A stretch of DNA of 31,580 nt from Spirochaetota bacterium (lineage in GTDB: Bacteria > Spirochaetota > Spirochaetia > Treponematales > Breznakiellaceae): NCBI GenBank assembly GCA_023406985.1, contig JAEXTK010000134.1, forward strand, positions 1 to 31,580, given 5' to 3'. Positions 13,884 to 22,808 of the stretch are shown here, piece by piece. The stretch's first letter is position 1, and each line of letters starts with the position of its first letter. Made by a program: the position numbers and the translations under genes. The notes beneath the pieces were generated by a model. It did not search any database. It saw nothing but the letters and a program-made list of their open reading frames with translations, and was not told the origin of the DNA.

Positions 13884-15822
13884 CGACCAAAACGATAAAA
13901 CTCCGCGCCCGCCGATGAACGGAGGCGCCGCAAGCCGCTTCGCCCTCGTCTTTTTCCTCATCGTCGTCGGCCTTTTCACGGCCTATTTCATGAGGTCCGA
14001 GACGCCCGCGGTCCAGGAGATCCCCTATTCTTCGTTCTCCACGTATCTGGAGCGCGGAGAAGTGGACGCGGTCAAAATCCTCGACGGGGACTCCATCGAG
14101 GGCACGCTGAAAGGTTCGTCCGGGGAGACCGGCCACTTCCGCACCCGCATCCCCTATCAGGATCCCGAGCTCCTCCCCGTCCTCCGCAGCAAGGGCGTCA
14201 AGGTTTCCGGCTCGGTGAGCGGCATCACCCCCATGCGCATCCTTATCGAATTCCTCCCCTGGATCATCGGTTTCGGATTCATCTGGCTCATGTTCCGCAA
14301 CGCCCAGGGCAACGGGAACAAGGCGTTCCAGTTCGGCAAGAGCCGCGCCAAACGCTACTTGGAAGCGAACAAGCGCATCACGTTCTCCGACGTCGCCGGG
14401 CAGGAAGAAGCGAAATACGAGCTGCAGGAAGTCGTCGCCTTCCTCAAGAATCCGCAGAAATTCACCAAGATGGGGGCCCGCATCCCCAAGGGCGTGCTCC
14501 TGGTCGGCATGCCGGGCACCGGAAAGACCCTCCTGGCCAAGGCCGTCGCCGGCGAGGCCGGAGTGGCGTACTTCCACATGTCCGGTTCGGATTTCGTGGA
14601 GATGTTCGTCGGCGTCGGCGCGAGCCGCGTCCGCGACCTCTTCGAGCAGGGCCGCAAGAGCGCCCCGTGCATCATCTTCATCGACGAACTGGACGCGGTG
14701 GGCCGCACCCGCGGCGCCGGCTACGGCGGCGGCCACGACGAGCGCGAGCAGACCCTCAACCAGATGCTCGTGGAGATGGACGGGTTCGATTCCAAGGACG
14801 GCGTCATCGTATTGGCCGCCACGAACCGGCCCGACGTCCTCGATCCGGCCTTGCTCCGGCCGGGCCGCTTCGATCGGCAGGTGGTCGTCGCCATGCCCGA
14901 TATCAAGGAGCGCGAGGCCATCCTCCGCATCCACGCGGCCAAGATTCCGCTCGCCCACGACGTGGATTTCGGCCGGATCGCCAAGGCGACGCCGGGCACG
15001 AGCGGCGCGGATCTCGCCAACCTGGTCAACGAGGCGGCCCTCTTCGCGGCGCGCAAGGATAAGGTCGGCGTCGATATGGGCGACTTCGAGGAGGCGCGCG
15101 ACAAGGTCCTCATGGGCGTGGCCCGCAAGTCCATGGTGATCTCCGAGAAGGAGCGCCGGATGACGGCCTACCACGAGGCCGGCCATGCCCTCCTGCACTA
15201 TTACCTCAAGAACGCCGATCCGCTCCACAAGGTGACCATCGTGCCCCACGGCAGGGCGCTCGGCCTCGCGATGTCGCTCCCCGAAGAGGACAGCTACAGC
15301 CGCACGAAGGGTTGGATCGAGGACCGCATCACCATCATGTACGGCGGTTGGGCGGCCGAGAAACTCTTCTACAACGAGACCACCACCGGCACGAAGCAGG
15401 ATCTCCAGCAGGCCTCCGAACTCGCGCGCCGCATGACCTGCGAGTGGGGCATGGCGGAGGATATCGGACCGATCGCCTACGGCCAGGAAGACGAGCCCAT
15501 CTTCATCGGCAAGGAGATCGCGCGGCACAAAGACTATTCCGAGGATACCGCCCGCCGCATCGACGCCGCGGTCAAGGCGGTGCTGGACCGTTGCCGCACG
15601 GCGGCCGAGCGCATCCTGGAGGAGCACCGGGCCGAGCTTGAGAAGCTCGCCGAGACGCTCGTCACGAAGGAAACCCTCGTCGACGAGGAGATTCGCGACC
15701 TGTTGGGCATGCCTGCCCGCGCCGAGTCGCTCAGCTTCGCCTCGGTCGCCTCTCCCGTGGAGATGAAGACGGGAGAGGCGTCGCCTGCCCCGGCCGAGGA
15801 ACGTACGCCTCCGGAGGCGTAG
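13876..15822 (+). CDS. ftsH: ATP-dependent zinc metalloprotease FtsH
   Basis: A 648-aa membrane-anchored AAA+ protease degrading unstable membrane and cytosolic proteins. Two membrane segments (about residues 17-36 and 115-132) flank a periplasmic domain. The AAA module has Walker A GMPGTGKT (211-218), Walker B IIFIDELDAVG, and the arginine-finger region DPALLRPGRFDRQ. The zinc site is H433-E-A-G-H437 with D509 in TGTKQDLQQA as probable third ligand. The C-terminal tail is Pro/Ala/Glu rich. The start overlaps tilS by 8 nt with GGGGG upstream. A TATATT at 13853-13858 might be a weak -10, but its -35 is poor. Confidence 0.97.
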   Translation: MPNDQNDKTPRPPMNGGAASRFALVFFLIVVGLFTAYFMRSETPAVQEIPYSSFSTYLERGEVDAVKILDGDSIEGTLKGSSGETGHFRTRIPYQDPELLPVLRSKGVKVSGSVSGITPMRILIEFLPWIIGFGFIWLMFRNAQGNGNKAFQFGKSRAKRYLEANKRITFSDVAGQEEAKYELQEVVAFLKNPQKFTKMGARIPKGVLLVGMPGTGKTLLAKAVAGEAGVAYFHMSGSDFVEMFVGVGASRVRDLFEQGRKSAPCIIFIDELDAVGRTRGAGYGGGHDEREQTLNQMLVEMDGFDSKDGVIVLAATNRPDVLDPALLRPGRFDRQVVVAMPDIKEREAILRIHAAKIPLAHDVDFGRIAKATPGTSGADLANLVNEAALFAARKDKVGVDMGDFEEARDKVLMGVARKSMVISEKERRMTAYHEAGHALLHYYLKNADPLHKVTIVPHGRALGLAMSLPEEDSYSRTKGWIEDRITIMYGGWAAEKLFYNETTTGTKQDLQQASELARRMTCEWGMAEDIGPIAYGQEDEPIFIGKEIARHKDYSEDTARRIDAAVKAVLDRCRTAAERILEEHRAELEKLAETLVTKETLVDEEIRDLLGMPARAESLSFASVASPVEMKTGEASPAPAEERTPPEA

Positions 15823-15823
15823 G

Positions 15824-17560
15824 ATGCGGCGGATCGTCCTCGCGTTGGGAGCCGCGGCGCTGGCTTGGCTTCCAACCGTCGCTCCGGCTTTCGAGGTCGC
15901 GGACGCGCAAAAGGGCGACGCCGCAATCGCCGCCCGGTACGCGGCCTGGGCGGTGGCGGCCGCGGAGGAAGGCCGGTGGCCCGAGGCCGAGACCGCGTTG
16001 GAACGGGCCGCGGATTTCTCCGACGCTTCTTCCGACGTTTCCTATTTGCTCGCCCTCGCGCGGCTGAAACTGGACCGTCCCGCCGGCGCCGCCCTCGCCG
16101 CGGTGAGGACCGCCATCGAGGCCGATCGCTGGGACCGGTATGGGCGCGAAGCCGCCGCGCTCGTGGAAGCGTCGATCCTCATCCGCTTGCGGCGGTTCGA
16201 CGAAGCCCTCGACGTCCTCAAAGGCGTCGGAAACGGTAGCGAACGGACGTACCTCCGCTGCCGCGCCCTCGCGGACGGCGAGCGCTTCCGCTCCGCGATC
16301 CGCGACGCCCTGGAGGCGTACCCCGAGGATCCGCGCTTCGCGGCGCTCATGCTGGACCGCGCGTCGCTGAGGCCGAGCGGGGACGGCGAGCGGGCGCTCG
16401 TGGATACCGTGCTCGCGCGTCTCCCCTTCCTGCTCGCGCTCGATCCCTCGCTCGCCTATCGGGCGGCCCCCTTCATCCGCGATCCGGAAGAACGCCGCCG
16501 CCTGATCGGCGCGTACCGCGCCGTTTCCGCGCCCGCGGCTGCCGCGCTGCCGCAAGCCCTGGAGCTCGGCCTCGTGGACGGCTCCGTCGCGGTAGAGGAA
16601 CTTTTTTCCGCCGCGACCATCGACGTCTCCGTGGTACGCTCGGTCTGGGCCCTCCTCAGGGAAGACGCGGAGCGCGCCACCTTCATGGCCGCCTTCGCCG
16701 CGTTCGGCGGATCGTTGACCGAGGATCGGGACGGGGACGGATACGTGGAGACCGCGGCCCGGTATCGGGGAGGCTCCCTCGTCTCGAGCGCCTACGACGC
16801 GGACCAGGACGGGCTCCCGGAGCTCGAGATCGAATACGCGGACGGCGTACCGGTTCGGGGCAGCGCGGCCGTCTCGGCCGAGATCTCCGCCGAGTCCGCC
16901 GCCGCCGCCGAGTCCAAGCCCGCGGCGACCCTCGCCGCGGCCGCGGAGCGAACGTTGGCCCGAATCGAATGGGCGCGGTATCCCTCCGTCGCGAGCGTAT
17001 CCTACGGCGAGTCGCGCTACGTACCGGCCCCCACCGCCTTTCCCTTCGCACCCGTGCGGCTCGTCGCCCTCGTGGACGAGGGACGGCCGTCCTCACCGCG
17101 TTTCCCGAAGGACGATCCGTCCGTTTCGCGCCTCTCGGTGCGTTCCCTCGTCTCGTTCGCCTCCGTCGTGGAGCGCCCCGGCTCGTTTATGGAGGGGGCA
17201 GTCGAGCGCGTGGAGCTCGTGCGCGGCATTCCGCGCAGGGCCACGGAGACGGTGAACGGGCGCGTCGTCTCGGTGCTGGAGTTTTCCAGGGGACGTCCGG
17301 CGTTCCGCAAGATCGACCTGGACCTCGACGGCCGGATGGAGACGACCCGGCGATTGCGGGCGAGCGCGGTGAGCGTCGGCCTGGTTTGGGAGGAACCGAT
17401 CGAATCGACCGAGAGCGATTGGGACGGCGACGGCGTGTCCGAATACGCCGAGGTTCATTTCAAGAACGGCGATATCGAACGTTCGTGGGACATGGACGGT
17501 GACGGGAAGCGCGAACGGGTGGTCCGGGAGCGGCCGGGAGAGGTCAATGCGATTAGGTAA
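15824..17560 (+). CDS. exported protein with TPR-like N-terminal half and DxDxDG repeats
   Basis: I do not recognise this 578-aa protein as a named family. Residues 1-22 form a signal peptide ending near TVAPA. The N-terminal half (about 30-290) is Ala-rich, helical and TPR-like. The C-terminal half has five copies of DxDxDGxxE, starting at residues 301, 325, 498, 532 and 556; pairs 301/325 and 532/556 are spaced exactly 24 residues apart with a shared pattern of aromatic and Gly residues. DxDxDG is the calcium-binding loop of EF-hands, dockerins and thrombospondin type 3 repeats, so calcium binding outside the cytoplasm is plausible. It begins 1 nt after ftsH and overlaps the protease gene by 14 nt. 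Confidence 0.8.
   Translation: MRRIVLALGAAALAWLPTVAPAFEVADAQKGDAAIAARYAAWAVAAAEEGRWPEAETALERAADFSDASSDVSYLLALARLKLDRPAGAALAAVRTAIEADRWDRYGREAAALVEASILIRLRRFDEALDVLKGVGNGSERTYLRCRALADGERFRSAIRDALEAYPEDPRFAALMLDRASLRPSGDGERALVDTVLARLPFLLALDPSLAYRAAPFIRDPEERRRLIGAYRAVSAPAAAALPQALELGLVDGSVAVEELFSAATIDVSVVRSVWALLREDAERATFMAAFAAFGGSLTEDRDGDGYVETAARYRGGSLVSSAYDADQDGLPELEIEYADGVPVRGSAAVSAEISAESAAAAESKPAATLAAAAERTLARIEWARYPSVASVSYGESRYVPAPTAFPFAPVRLVALVDEGRPSSPRFPKDDPSVSRLSVRSLVSFASVVERPGSFMEGAVERVELVRGIPRRATETVNGRVVSVLEFSRGRPAFRKIDLDLDGRMETTRRLRASAVSVGLVWEEPIESTESDWDGDGVSEYAEVHFKNGDIERSWDMDGDGKRERVVRERPGEVNAIR
16724..17515 (+). repeat. protein-level DxDxDGxxE repeats with 24-residue period
   Basis: Units begin at 16724, 16796, 17315, 17417 and 17489. 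The first two and the last two are 72 bp apart. Between them lies a linker of about 165 residues that is Ala/Glu rich and then beta-like. At DNA level the copies have diverged. Confidence 0.75.
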
Positions 17561-19355
17561 GTTCGGTTTCCTGCCGGCGGCCGCGGCGTCGCTCGTTTTG
17601 CTCTCGTGCGCATCCGCCGCCGACCGGCTCCAACCGCCGCGCTCAGCCGTGGAAGTGCGCCTTGACGATATCGCTTCCCTTCTGCACGACGATCCGGAGC
17701 GGGCCATCCATCTCCTCGGGTCCTTCGGCGCCCGGTACGGGGGCGAAGGAGCCGCGGCCGGGGAGCTCGACGCGGAGACCGCCCGACGTTCCGAGGAGCT
17801 CTTCAAGGCGGCTACGGCCGCGCTCCAGTCCAAGCGCGACGCGGCGGCGGACGAACGGCGCTGGAACGACGCGGCCTCGCTCACGCGGTCCCTGATGGCG
17901 CTCGGAAACGGGGAAACCGGCTCCCGCCTCGCGGACTATCGGCTGAGCGAAGCGCGGGACCTCCTGGCGAAGGGGGAAGACCTCGCGGCCTTCCTCGCCG
18001 CGGCGGAGGCCCACCGGGTCCGGCCGCTCTCCGCGGCCGACGCGGCCGCCTTCTTGGAGCGCGCCGTAGCTGCCCGGCAACGCCGGACCGCCGCGTTCTT
18101 CCTGGCCGCCGCGGTGGCCGCCGGCGCCTCTCCCTCGGCCGACGCGCGCGCGTATTGCGAAGGGCGCGATTCCCCTTCGGAGATGATCAAGGGCGTGGCC
18201 ACGGTCTGGGTGGACCGCGGCATCAAGATCGAGCGCGGCCGCGGTTCGCCCGACCGCGTCATCGGCTCCGCCTTCTTCGTGGACAAGGGCGGCCTCCTCG
18301 TCACGAACTACCACGTCATCTCGAGCGAAGTGGACCCCGCCTACGAAGGGTATTCCCGCCTCTATATCCGACTCGGAGACGCCGCGAGCCCCCGCCTGCC
18401 GGCGAAGGTGGTCGGGTGGGATCGCGCGATGGACCTCGCCGTGCTCAAGGCCGACGTCGTTCCCGGCTACGTCTTCTCCGTACTCGACGGGGTGGCGCCG
18501 ACGGTCGGTTCCAAGGTGTACGCGATCGGATCGCCGGGGGGCCTGGAGAAGACCGTGACGGCCGGCATCGTTTCCGCGGCGGGTCGGCGCTTCCTGCAGA
18601 TCGGCGACGTGGTCCAGATCGACGCCGCGGTCAACCACGGCAACTCCGGCGGCCCGGTCGTCGACGAGGACGGGCGGCTCGCCGGCGTGGTCTTCGCCGG
18701 CATCGAGCAGTTCGAAGGGCTCAACTTCGCCGTTCCCTCGGCGCGCCTCGCGGCCGCGCTTCCCGCCATGTTGCGGGGCGGCAAGGCCGAACGCCCGTGG
18801 CTCGGCCTCGCGCTTTCCGAGGAGCGGGATGACGTCCAGATCGTCTACGTCGCTCCGGGAACGCCGGCCTCCGACCAGCTCGTCGCGGAGAATGTGAGCC
18901 TCGTCGCGCTCGGAGACCTCGAGGTGTCGGCGCGGCGCGGCGCGGGAATCACCGCGCTCCAGGATGCCCTCTACTCCCGCACCCCCGGAGAGCTCGTGGC
19001 GCTGCGCACTTCCGACGGCAAAAGCAGGATCGTGGCGACCTCGGCGCGCCCGCCGCTCCCGCTCGTGGCCGCGGCTAAGGTGGATACCCGCGAGCGGGTG
19101 GCGGCGCCGCTCTTCGGCCTCATCCTCGCGCCGGGCGGTTCGCCCTCCTCCTTCTCGGTGAAGCGGGTCCTGCGCGGGTCGGTGGCGGACGAAGCCGGAT
19201 TGTCGGAGAACGACCCGATATCCATCCGCCGCTTCCGCATCGACGAAGAGTCCGGGATCGCCGCGATGGAAGTCTCGGTCAAGAAACGCCGCATGGGGTA
19301 TCTGGAAACCACCATGAGCCTTCCGGCTTTAGTGGACTCTCCCGACACGCTTTGA
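17547..19355 (+). CDS. trypsin-like (S1C/HtrA-type) serine protease lipoprotein with PDZ-like domains
   Basis: The product is about 602 aa. Its N terminus has a basic start, a hydrophobic stretch and a lipobox LLSC with Cys about 20, indicating a lipoprotein held at a membrane outside the cytoplasm. Residues 40-200 are helical and Ala-rich. The protease domain follows, with triad His256 (TNYHVIS), Asp296 (AMDLAVLK) and Ser367 (GNSGGPVV). PDZ-like regions follow at about 410-500 (PWLGLAL) and 520-595. This is an HtrA/DegP-like layout with an extra N-terminal domain, suggesting envelope protein quality control or processing. I place the start at ATG 17547 because GGGAGAGG (17536-17543) precedes it and the signal peptide begins there; the frame is open from 17499. 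It overlaps the repeat protein by 14 nt. Confidence 0.86.
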   Translation: MRLGKFGFLPAAAASLVLLSCASAADRLQPPRSAVEVRLDDIASLLHDDPERAIHLLGSFGARYGGEGAAAGELDAETARRSEELFKAATAALQSKRDAAADERRWNDAASLTRSLMALGNGETGSRLADYRLSEARDLLAKGEDLAAFLAAAEAHRVRPLSAADAAAFLERAVAARQRRTAAFFLAAAVAAGASPSADARAYCEGRDSPSEMIKGVATVWVDRGIKIERGRGSPDRVIGSAFFVDKGGLLVTNYHVISSEVDPAYEGYSRLYIRLGDAASPRLPAKVVGWDRAMDLAVLKADVVPGYVFSVLDGVAPTVGSKVYAIGSPGGLEKTVTAGIVSAAGRRFLQIGDVVQIDAAVNHGNSGGPVVDEDGRLAGVVFAGIEQFEGLNFAVPSARLAAALPAMLRGGKAERPWLGLALSEERDDVQIVYVAPGTPASDQLVAENVSLVALGDLEVSARRGAGITALQDALYSRTPGELVALRTSDGKSRIVATSARPPLPLVAAAKVDTRERVAAPLFGLILAPGGSPSSFSVKRVLRGSVADEAGLSENDPISIRRFRIDEESGIAAMEVSVKKRRMGYLETTMSLPALVDSPDTL

Positions 19356-19366
19356 TCGCTTCGGTG

Positions 19367-19394
19367 TTGCGTTCGCTCGCTCCGGAGCTATACT
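19367..19394 (+). promoter_or_regulatory. sigma70-type promoter of the STAS-che operon
   Basis: TTGCGT (19367-19372) and TATACT (19389-19394) have a 16-bp spacer. The start near 19401 coincides with the ribosome-binding site GAGGAG (19401-19406), so the leader is only about 9 nt. Confidence 0.6.
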
Positions 19395-19409
19395 AGTTGC
19401 GAGGAGCCT

Positions 19410-19757
19410 ATGGCAACATCGCCCGTTTCGGTCAAGGTCATCACGTGGGAAGGCCACCCCTCCGTAGAGAAGGCGGTGGCGCTGAAGGAAGAGCTCTCGG
19501 CTGCTTTCGCGGAAGCCGCGCAAGTCGTGGTGAGCGTCTCTATGCTGGAAAGCGTGGATTTATCCGTCATCCAACTGCTCAAGGCGGCCGCGGCGGAGGC
19601 CGTTTTGCGCGGCAAGGCCTTCCATCTGACCGGGACGATCCGGAGCGAGCTGTCCAGGGCTCTCCTGGTTTCGGGGTTCGTCCGCAATCCCACGGAGAAT
19701 GCCCGCGAGATCGAAGCGGAGCTCTTCGGCACCTCTCCGGCATCGAAGGAGAGTTGA
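19410..19757 (+). CDS. STAS-domain protein (anti-sigma-factor antagonist or MlaB-like)
   Basis: The 115-aa single STAS domain has the core VVVSVSMLESVDLSVIQLLKAA, where the Ser of the DLS motif is at the position phosphorylated in SpoIIAA-like proteins. It ends its beta-alpha core with LTGTIRSELSRALLVSGF. It is the first gene of the chemotaxis operon and lies 3 nt before cheA, so it may act in signalling rather than sigma-factor control; no anti-sigma kinase is seen. GAGGAG lies 3 nt before ATG 19410, which itself sits 15 nt downstream of the -10. Confidence 0.85.
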   Translation: MATSPVSVKVITWEGHPSVEKAVALKEELSAAFAEAAQVVVSVSMLESVDLSVIQLLKAAAAEAVLRGKAFHLTGTIRSELSRALLVSGFVRNPTENAREIEAELFGTSPASKES

Positions 19758-19760
19758 ACC

Positions 19761-21950
19761 ATGATTGAAAAATTCAAGGAAGCCTTCCGCGAGGAAGCCG
19801 CTGAACTGCTCAACAACTTGGAATCCACCCTCTTGGAGTTGGAAGCGGATCCCCGGAACAGCGAAACCGTCTCCGCGGTATTCCGCACCATGCACACCAT
19901 CAAGGGTTCCTCGGCCATGTTCGGCTTCGACGAAATATCGCGCTTCACCCACGAGGTGGAGTCGATCATGGACCTCCTCCGCGAAGGCGCCTTCGTCGCC
20001 GATCGCCGCCTCATCGATCTGACGCTCCAAGCCCGCGACCTCATCAGCGCGATGCTCAACTCCCCCGACGCGGCGCACAAGAGCCTCGCGGAAGAGCTCG
20101 TCCGCCAGTTCAAGGCGCATTCCGAGGCGCGGATCGCGGCCAAGAACGCCGAGAGCGCGGAAGAGGCCGAGCTTCCCCCGCAGGCAGCGGAAGCCGAGAC
20201 GGTACCGACGCCGGAAGCTTTCGCGCTCGAGGGAGCGTCGCCGGCGAGCGCGCCGGACGCGCAGGCGCCGCGGGAAACGTTCCGGATCAGGTTCGTTCCC
20301 GCAAGCGACGTGTTCCTCAACGGGACGCGGCCGCTCCTGTTGTTGGACGAATTGCGTTCGCTCGGCGAGGCTTCGGTCGTGCCGCTCGCGGATCGCATCC
20401 CGCCGCTCTCCGAGATCGATCCCGAGAAGTGCTACGTCGGGTGGGAGATCACGCTCACCACCGCGGCGGGGGAGGACGCCATCCGCGACGTCTTCATATT
20501 CGTGGAAGGGACCTGCGAACTCATCGTGGAGCGCGTCGCGACGGAACGGAACGCCCCCGAGATCGAGGTCAAGCGGATCGGGGAGATCCTCGTCTCCCGG
20601 GGGGTGACCACGCCGGAAAAGATCCAGGACGTCGAGGGCGGCCGGAAGCGTATCGGCGAACTCTTGGTCGAGGAAAAGGTGGCCACGCCGGCGGAGATAC
20701 AGAGCGCCTTGGCCGAACAGGAGCACCTCAAGAAGCTCAAGGAAAAGCAGGACCTGGGTACCTCGAGCATCCGCGTGGCGAGCGAAAAGCTCGACGCGCT
20801 CGTGGATCTCGTGGGCGAGCTCGTGACCCTCCAGGCCCGGCTCTCGCAGACGGGCGCCGAACTCCACGACGGGGGCCTATCCCTCATCGCGGAACAGTTC
20901 GAGCGCCTCGTCTCCCAGCTCCGCGACAACACCATGAGCATCCGGATGCTCCCCATCGGTTCGACCTTCAGCCGCTTCCGCCGCGTGGTGCGCGATCTTT
21001 CGACCGAACTCGGCAAGGAGATCGAACTCGTCACGGACGGCGCGGAGACCGAGCTCGACAAGACCGTCATCGAACGGCTCAACGATCCGCTCGTCCATAT
21101 CATCCGCAACAGCGTGGACCACGGGATCGAGTTGCCCGAGGCCCGCGTGGCCGCCGGCAAGACGCGCGGCGGGACGGTATCGCTCGCCGCCATGCACTCG
21201 GGGGCCCACGTGCTCATCACCGTGGCCGACGACGGCGGCGGCCTGGATACCGACCGCATCTACGCGAAAGCTGTCGAACGGGGTATCGTTCCGCAGGGGG
21301 CGACGCTCAGCGAGCAGGAACTCTTCCAGCTCATCTTCGCGCCCGGTTTCTCCACCGCCAAGGTGGTGACGAGCGTCTCCGGCCGCGGCGTCGGCATGGA
21401 TGTGGTGAAGCGCGAGATCGATTCGCTCGGCGGTTCGGTCTACGTGGAATCCAAGCGCGGAGTCGGGACGAAGGTGACCCTCAAGATCCCGCTCACCCTC
21501 GCCATCATCGAGGGGCTCCTCGTGCGCGTGGAGGGCGAGCACTACGTCGTGCCGCTCTCGTCGGTGGACGGCTGCATCGAGATACAGCGGTCCGAACGCG
21601 TGGCGTCCAAGGACGGCAGGAAGCTCTTGACCTATCGGAATGAGCTCCTGCCGTACGTGGGCCTGCGCGGCCTCTTCGACATCTCCGGCACTCCCCCCGA
21701 GATCGAGCAGATCGTGGTGGTCAACGGCGACGAAGGCCGGGTCGGCTTCGTGGTGGATCAGGTGGTGGGCGATTACCAGACCGTCATAAAGCCGCTCGGG
21801 CGCATGTTCAAGAGCGCCGACGGCCTTTCCGGAGCCACCATCCTCGGAGACGGGACCGTGGCCCTCATCGTGGACGTCAACCGGCTCGCCGCTTCGGCCC
21901 AGCGCGAGGAGGCCATGAGCCTCAAGCAGGATAGAAAAGTCCATGGCTGA
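19761..21950 (+). CDS. cheA: chemotaxis histidine kinase CheA
   Basis: A 729-aa CheA. P1 Hpt domain: phospho-acceptor His45 in MHTIKGSS. A P2-like CheY-binding region lies at about 175-265 after an Ala/Glu/Pro linker. Residues about 272-325 carry two helix-turn motifs (RIGEILVSRGVTTPEKI and RIGELLVEEKVATPAEI) of the kind found in MshEN/GspE N-terminal domains. The P3 dimerisation domain starts near 335, the P4 ATPase has its N box HIIRNSVDHG near 443 and G boxes VADDGGG and GRGVGMDVV, and the P5 CheW-like domain covers about 590-715. All key kinase motifs are intact. GAAGGAGAG precedes ATG 19761. The end overlaps cheR by 8 nt. Confidence 0.96.
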   Translation: MIEKFKEAFREEAAELLNNLESTLLELEADPRNSETVSAVFRTMHTIKGSSAMFGFDEISRFTHEVESIMDLLREGAFVADRRLIDLTLQARDLISAMLNSPDAAHKSLAEELVRQFKAHSEARIAAKNAESAEEAELPPQAAEAETVPTPEAFALEGASPASAPDAQAPRETFRIRFVPASDVFLNGTRPLLLLDELRSLGEASVVPLADRIPPLSEIDPEKCYVGWEITLTTAAGEDAIRDVFIFVEGTCELIVERVATERNAPEIEVKRIGEILVSRGVTTPEKIQDVEGGRKRIGELLVEEKVATPAEIQSALAEQEHLKKLKEKQDLGTSSIRVASEKLDALVDLVGELVTLQARLSQTGAELHDGGLSLIAEQFERLVSQLRDNTMSIRMLPIGSTFSRFRRVVRDLSTELGKEIELVTDGAETELDKTVIERLNDPLVHIIRNSVDHGIELPEARVAAGKTRGGTVSLAAMHSGAHVLITVADDGGGLDTDRIYAKAVERGIVPQGATLSEQELFQLIFAPGFSTAKVVTSVSGRGVGMDVVKREIDSLGGSVYVESKRGVGTKVTLKIPLTLAIIEGLLVRVEGEHYVVPLSSVDGCIEIQRSERVASKDGRKLLTYRNELLPYVGLRGLFDISGTPPEIEQIVVVNGDEGRVGFVVDQVVGDYQTVIKPLGRMFKSADGLSGATILGDGTVALIVDVNRLAASAQREEAMSLKQDRKVHG

Positions 21951-22800
21951 GGGGGACCGTCCCGCGCTCGGGGCCTTCCCGTCGCCGATGACCGATGCCG
22001 ATTTCGAGCGGCTCAGCTCGTTCATCGAGCGCGAACTCGGCATCAAGATGCCCGCGGTGAAGCGGGTGATGCTGGAGAGCCGCCTGTCGCGGCGGCTCCG
22101 CCTCCATAAGTACGCCACCTATGCCCAATACGTCGATTACGTCTTCTCGGAGGAAGGCGCGCGGTCCGAACTCATCCACATGATCGACGCGGTCACGACC
22201 AACAAGACCGATTTCTTCCGCGAGGCGGACCACTTCGATTTCCTGCTCAACGACCTGCTTCCGGGGACGGCGACGACGGCGACGAATCCGTTCCGCGTGT
22301 GGTCGGCGGGGTGCTCCACCGGCGAGGAGCCGTATACCATCGCGATGGTCATGGAGGAGCATCGGAGGAGCGACCCGGCGTTCAATTATCATATCCTCGC
22401 GACCGATATCTCCACCAAGGTCCTCGCCAAGGCGATGGACGCCGTCTACGAAGAGGAGAAGGTGGAGCCGGTACCCCTCGACTACAAGAAACGGTACCTC
22501 TTGCGGAGCAAGGACCCCGCCAAGAAGATCATCCGGGTGAAACCGGAGTTGCGCGCCCGCATCGAATTCCGGCGGCTCAACTTCATGGATGACGATTTCG
22601 GCATCAGGGAACGGTTCGACGTCATCTTCTGCAGGAACGTCATCATTTACTTCGACCGCGCGACCCAGGAACGGCTGATCGGAAAATTCCGGGATCTGCT
22701 CAAGAATGACGGCGTGTTGTTCCTCGGCCATTCGGAGACGATGACGGGGATGAGCATACCGTTCCGTACCCTCGCGCCCACGGTTTATAAAAAGGAATAG
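21943..22800 (+). CDS. cheR: chemoreceptor methyltransferase CheR
   Basis: The 285-aa product is full length. It methylates receptor glutamates with S-adenosylmethionine. The N-terminal helical domain includes TNKTDFFREADHF. The SAM site is VWSAGCSTGEEPYTIAM, and FDVIFCRNVIIYFD is the conserved later strand. It shares 8 nt with the end of cheA and is followed by cheB after 8 nt, so the adaptation pair is coupled to the kinase. No receptor gene lies in the window, so its substrates are encoded elsewhere. Confidence 0.96.
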   Translation: MAEGDRPALGAFPSPMTDADFERLSSFIERELGIKMPAVKRVMLESRLSRRLRLHKYATYAQYVDYVFSEEGARSELIHMIDAVTTNKTDFFREADHFDFLLNDLLPGTATTATNPFRVWSAGCSTGEEPYTIAMVMEEHRRSDPAFNYHILATDISTKVLAKAMDAVYEEEKVEPVPLDYKKRYLLRSKDPAKKIIRVKPELRARIEFRRLNFMDDDFGIRERFDVIFCRNVIIYFDRATQERLIGKFRDLLKNDGVLFLGHSETMTGMSIPFRTLAPTVYKKE

Positions 22801-22808
22801 GGGGAGCC

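Noticed and set aside
13852..15627. 591-codon open frame on the minus strand opposite ftsH
   Set aside because: It is the mirror of a certain gene in GC-rich DNA. The product is His/Val/Leu-rich low-quality sequence without family features, and ftsH is unmistakable.
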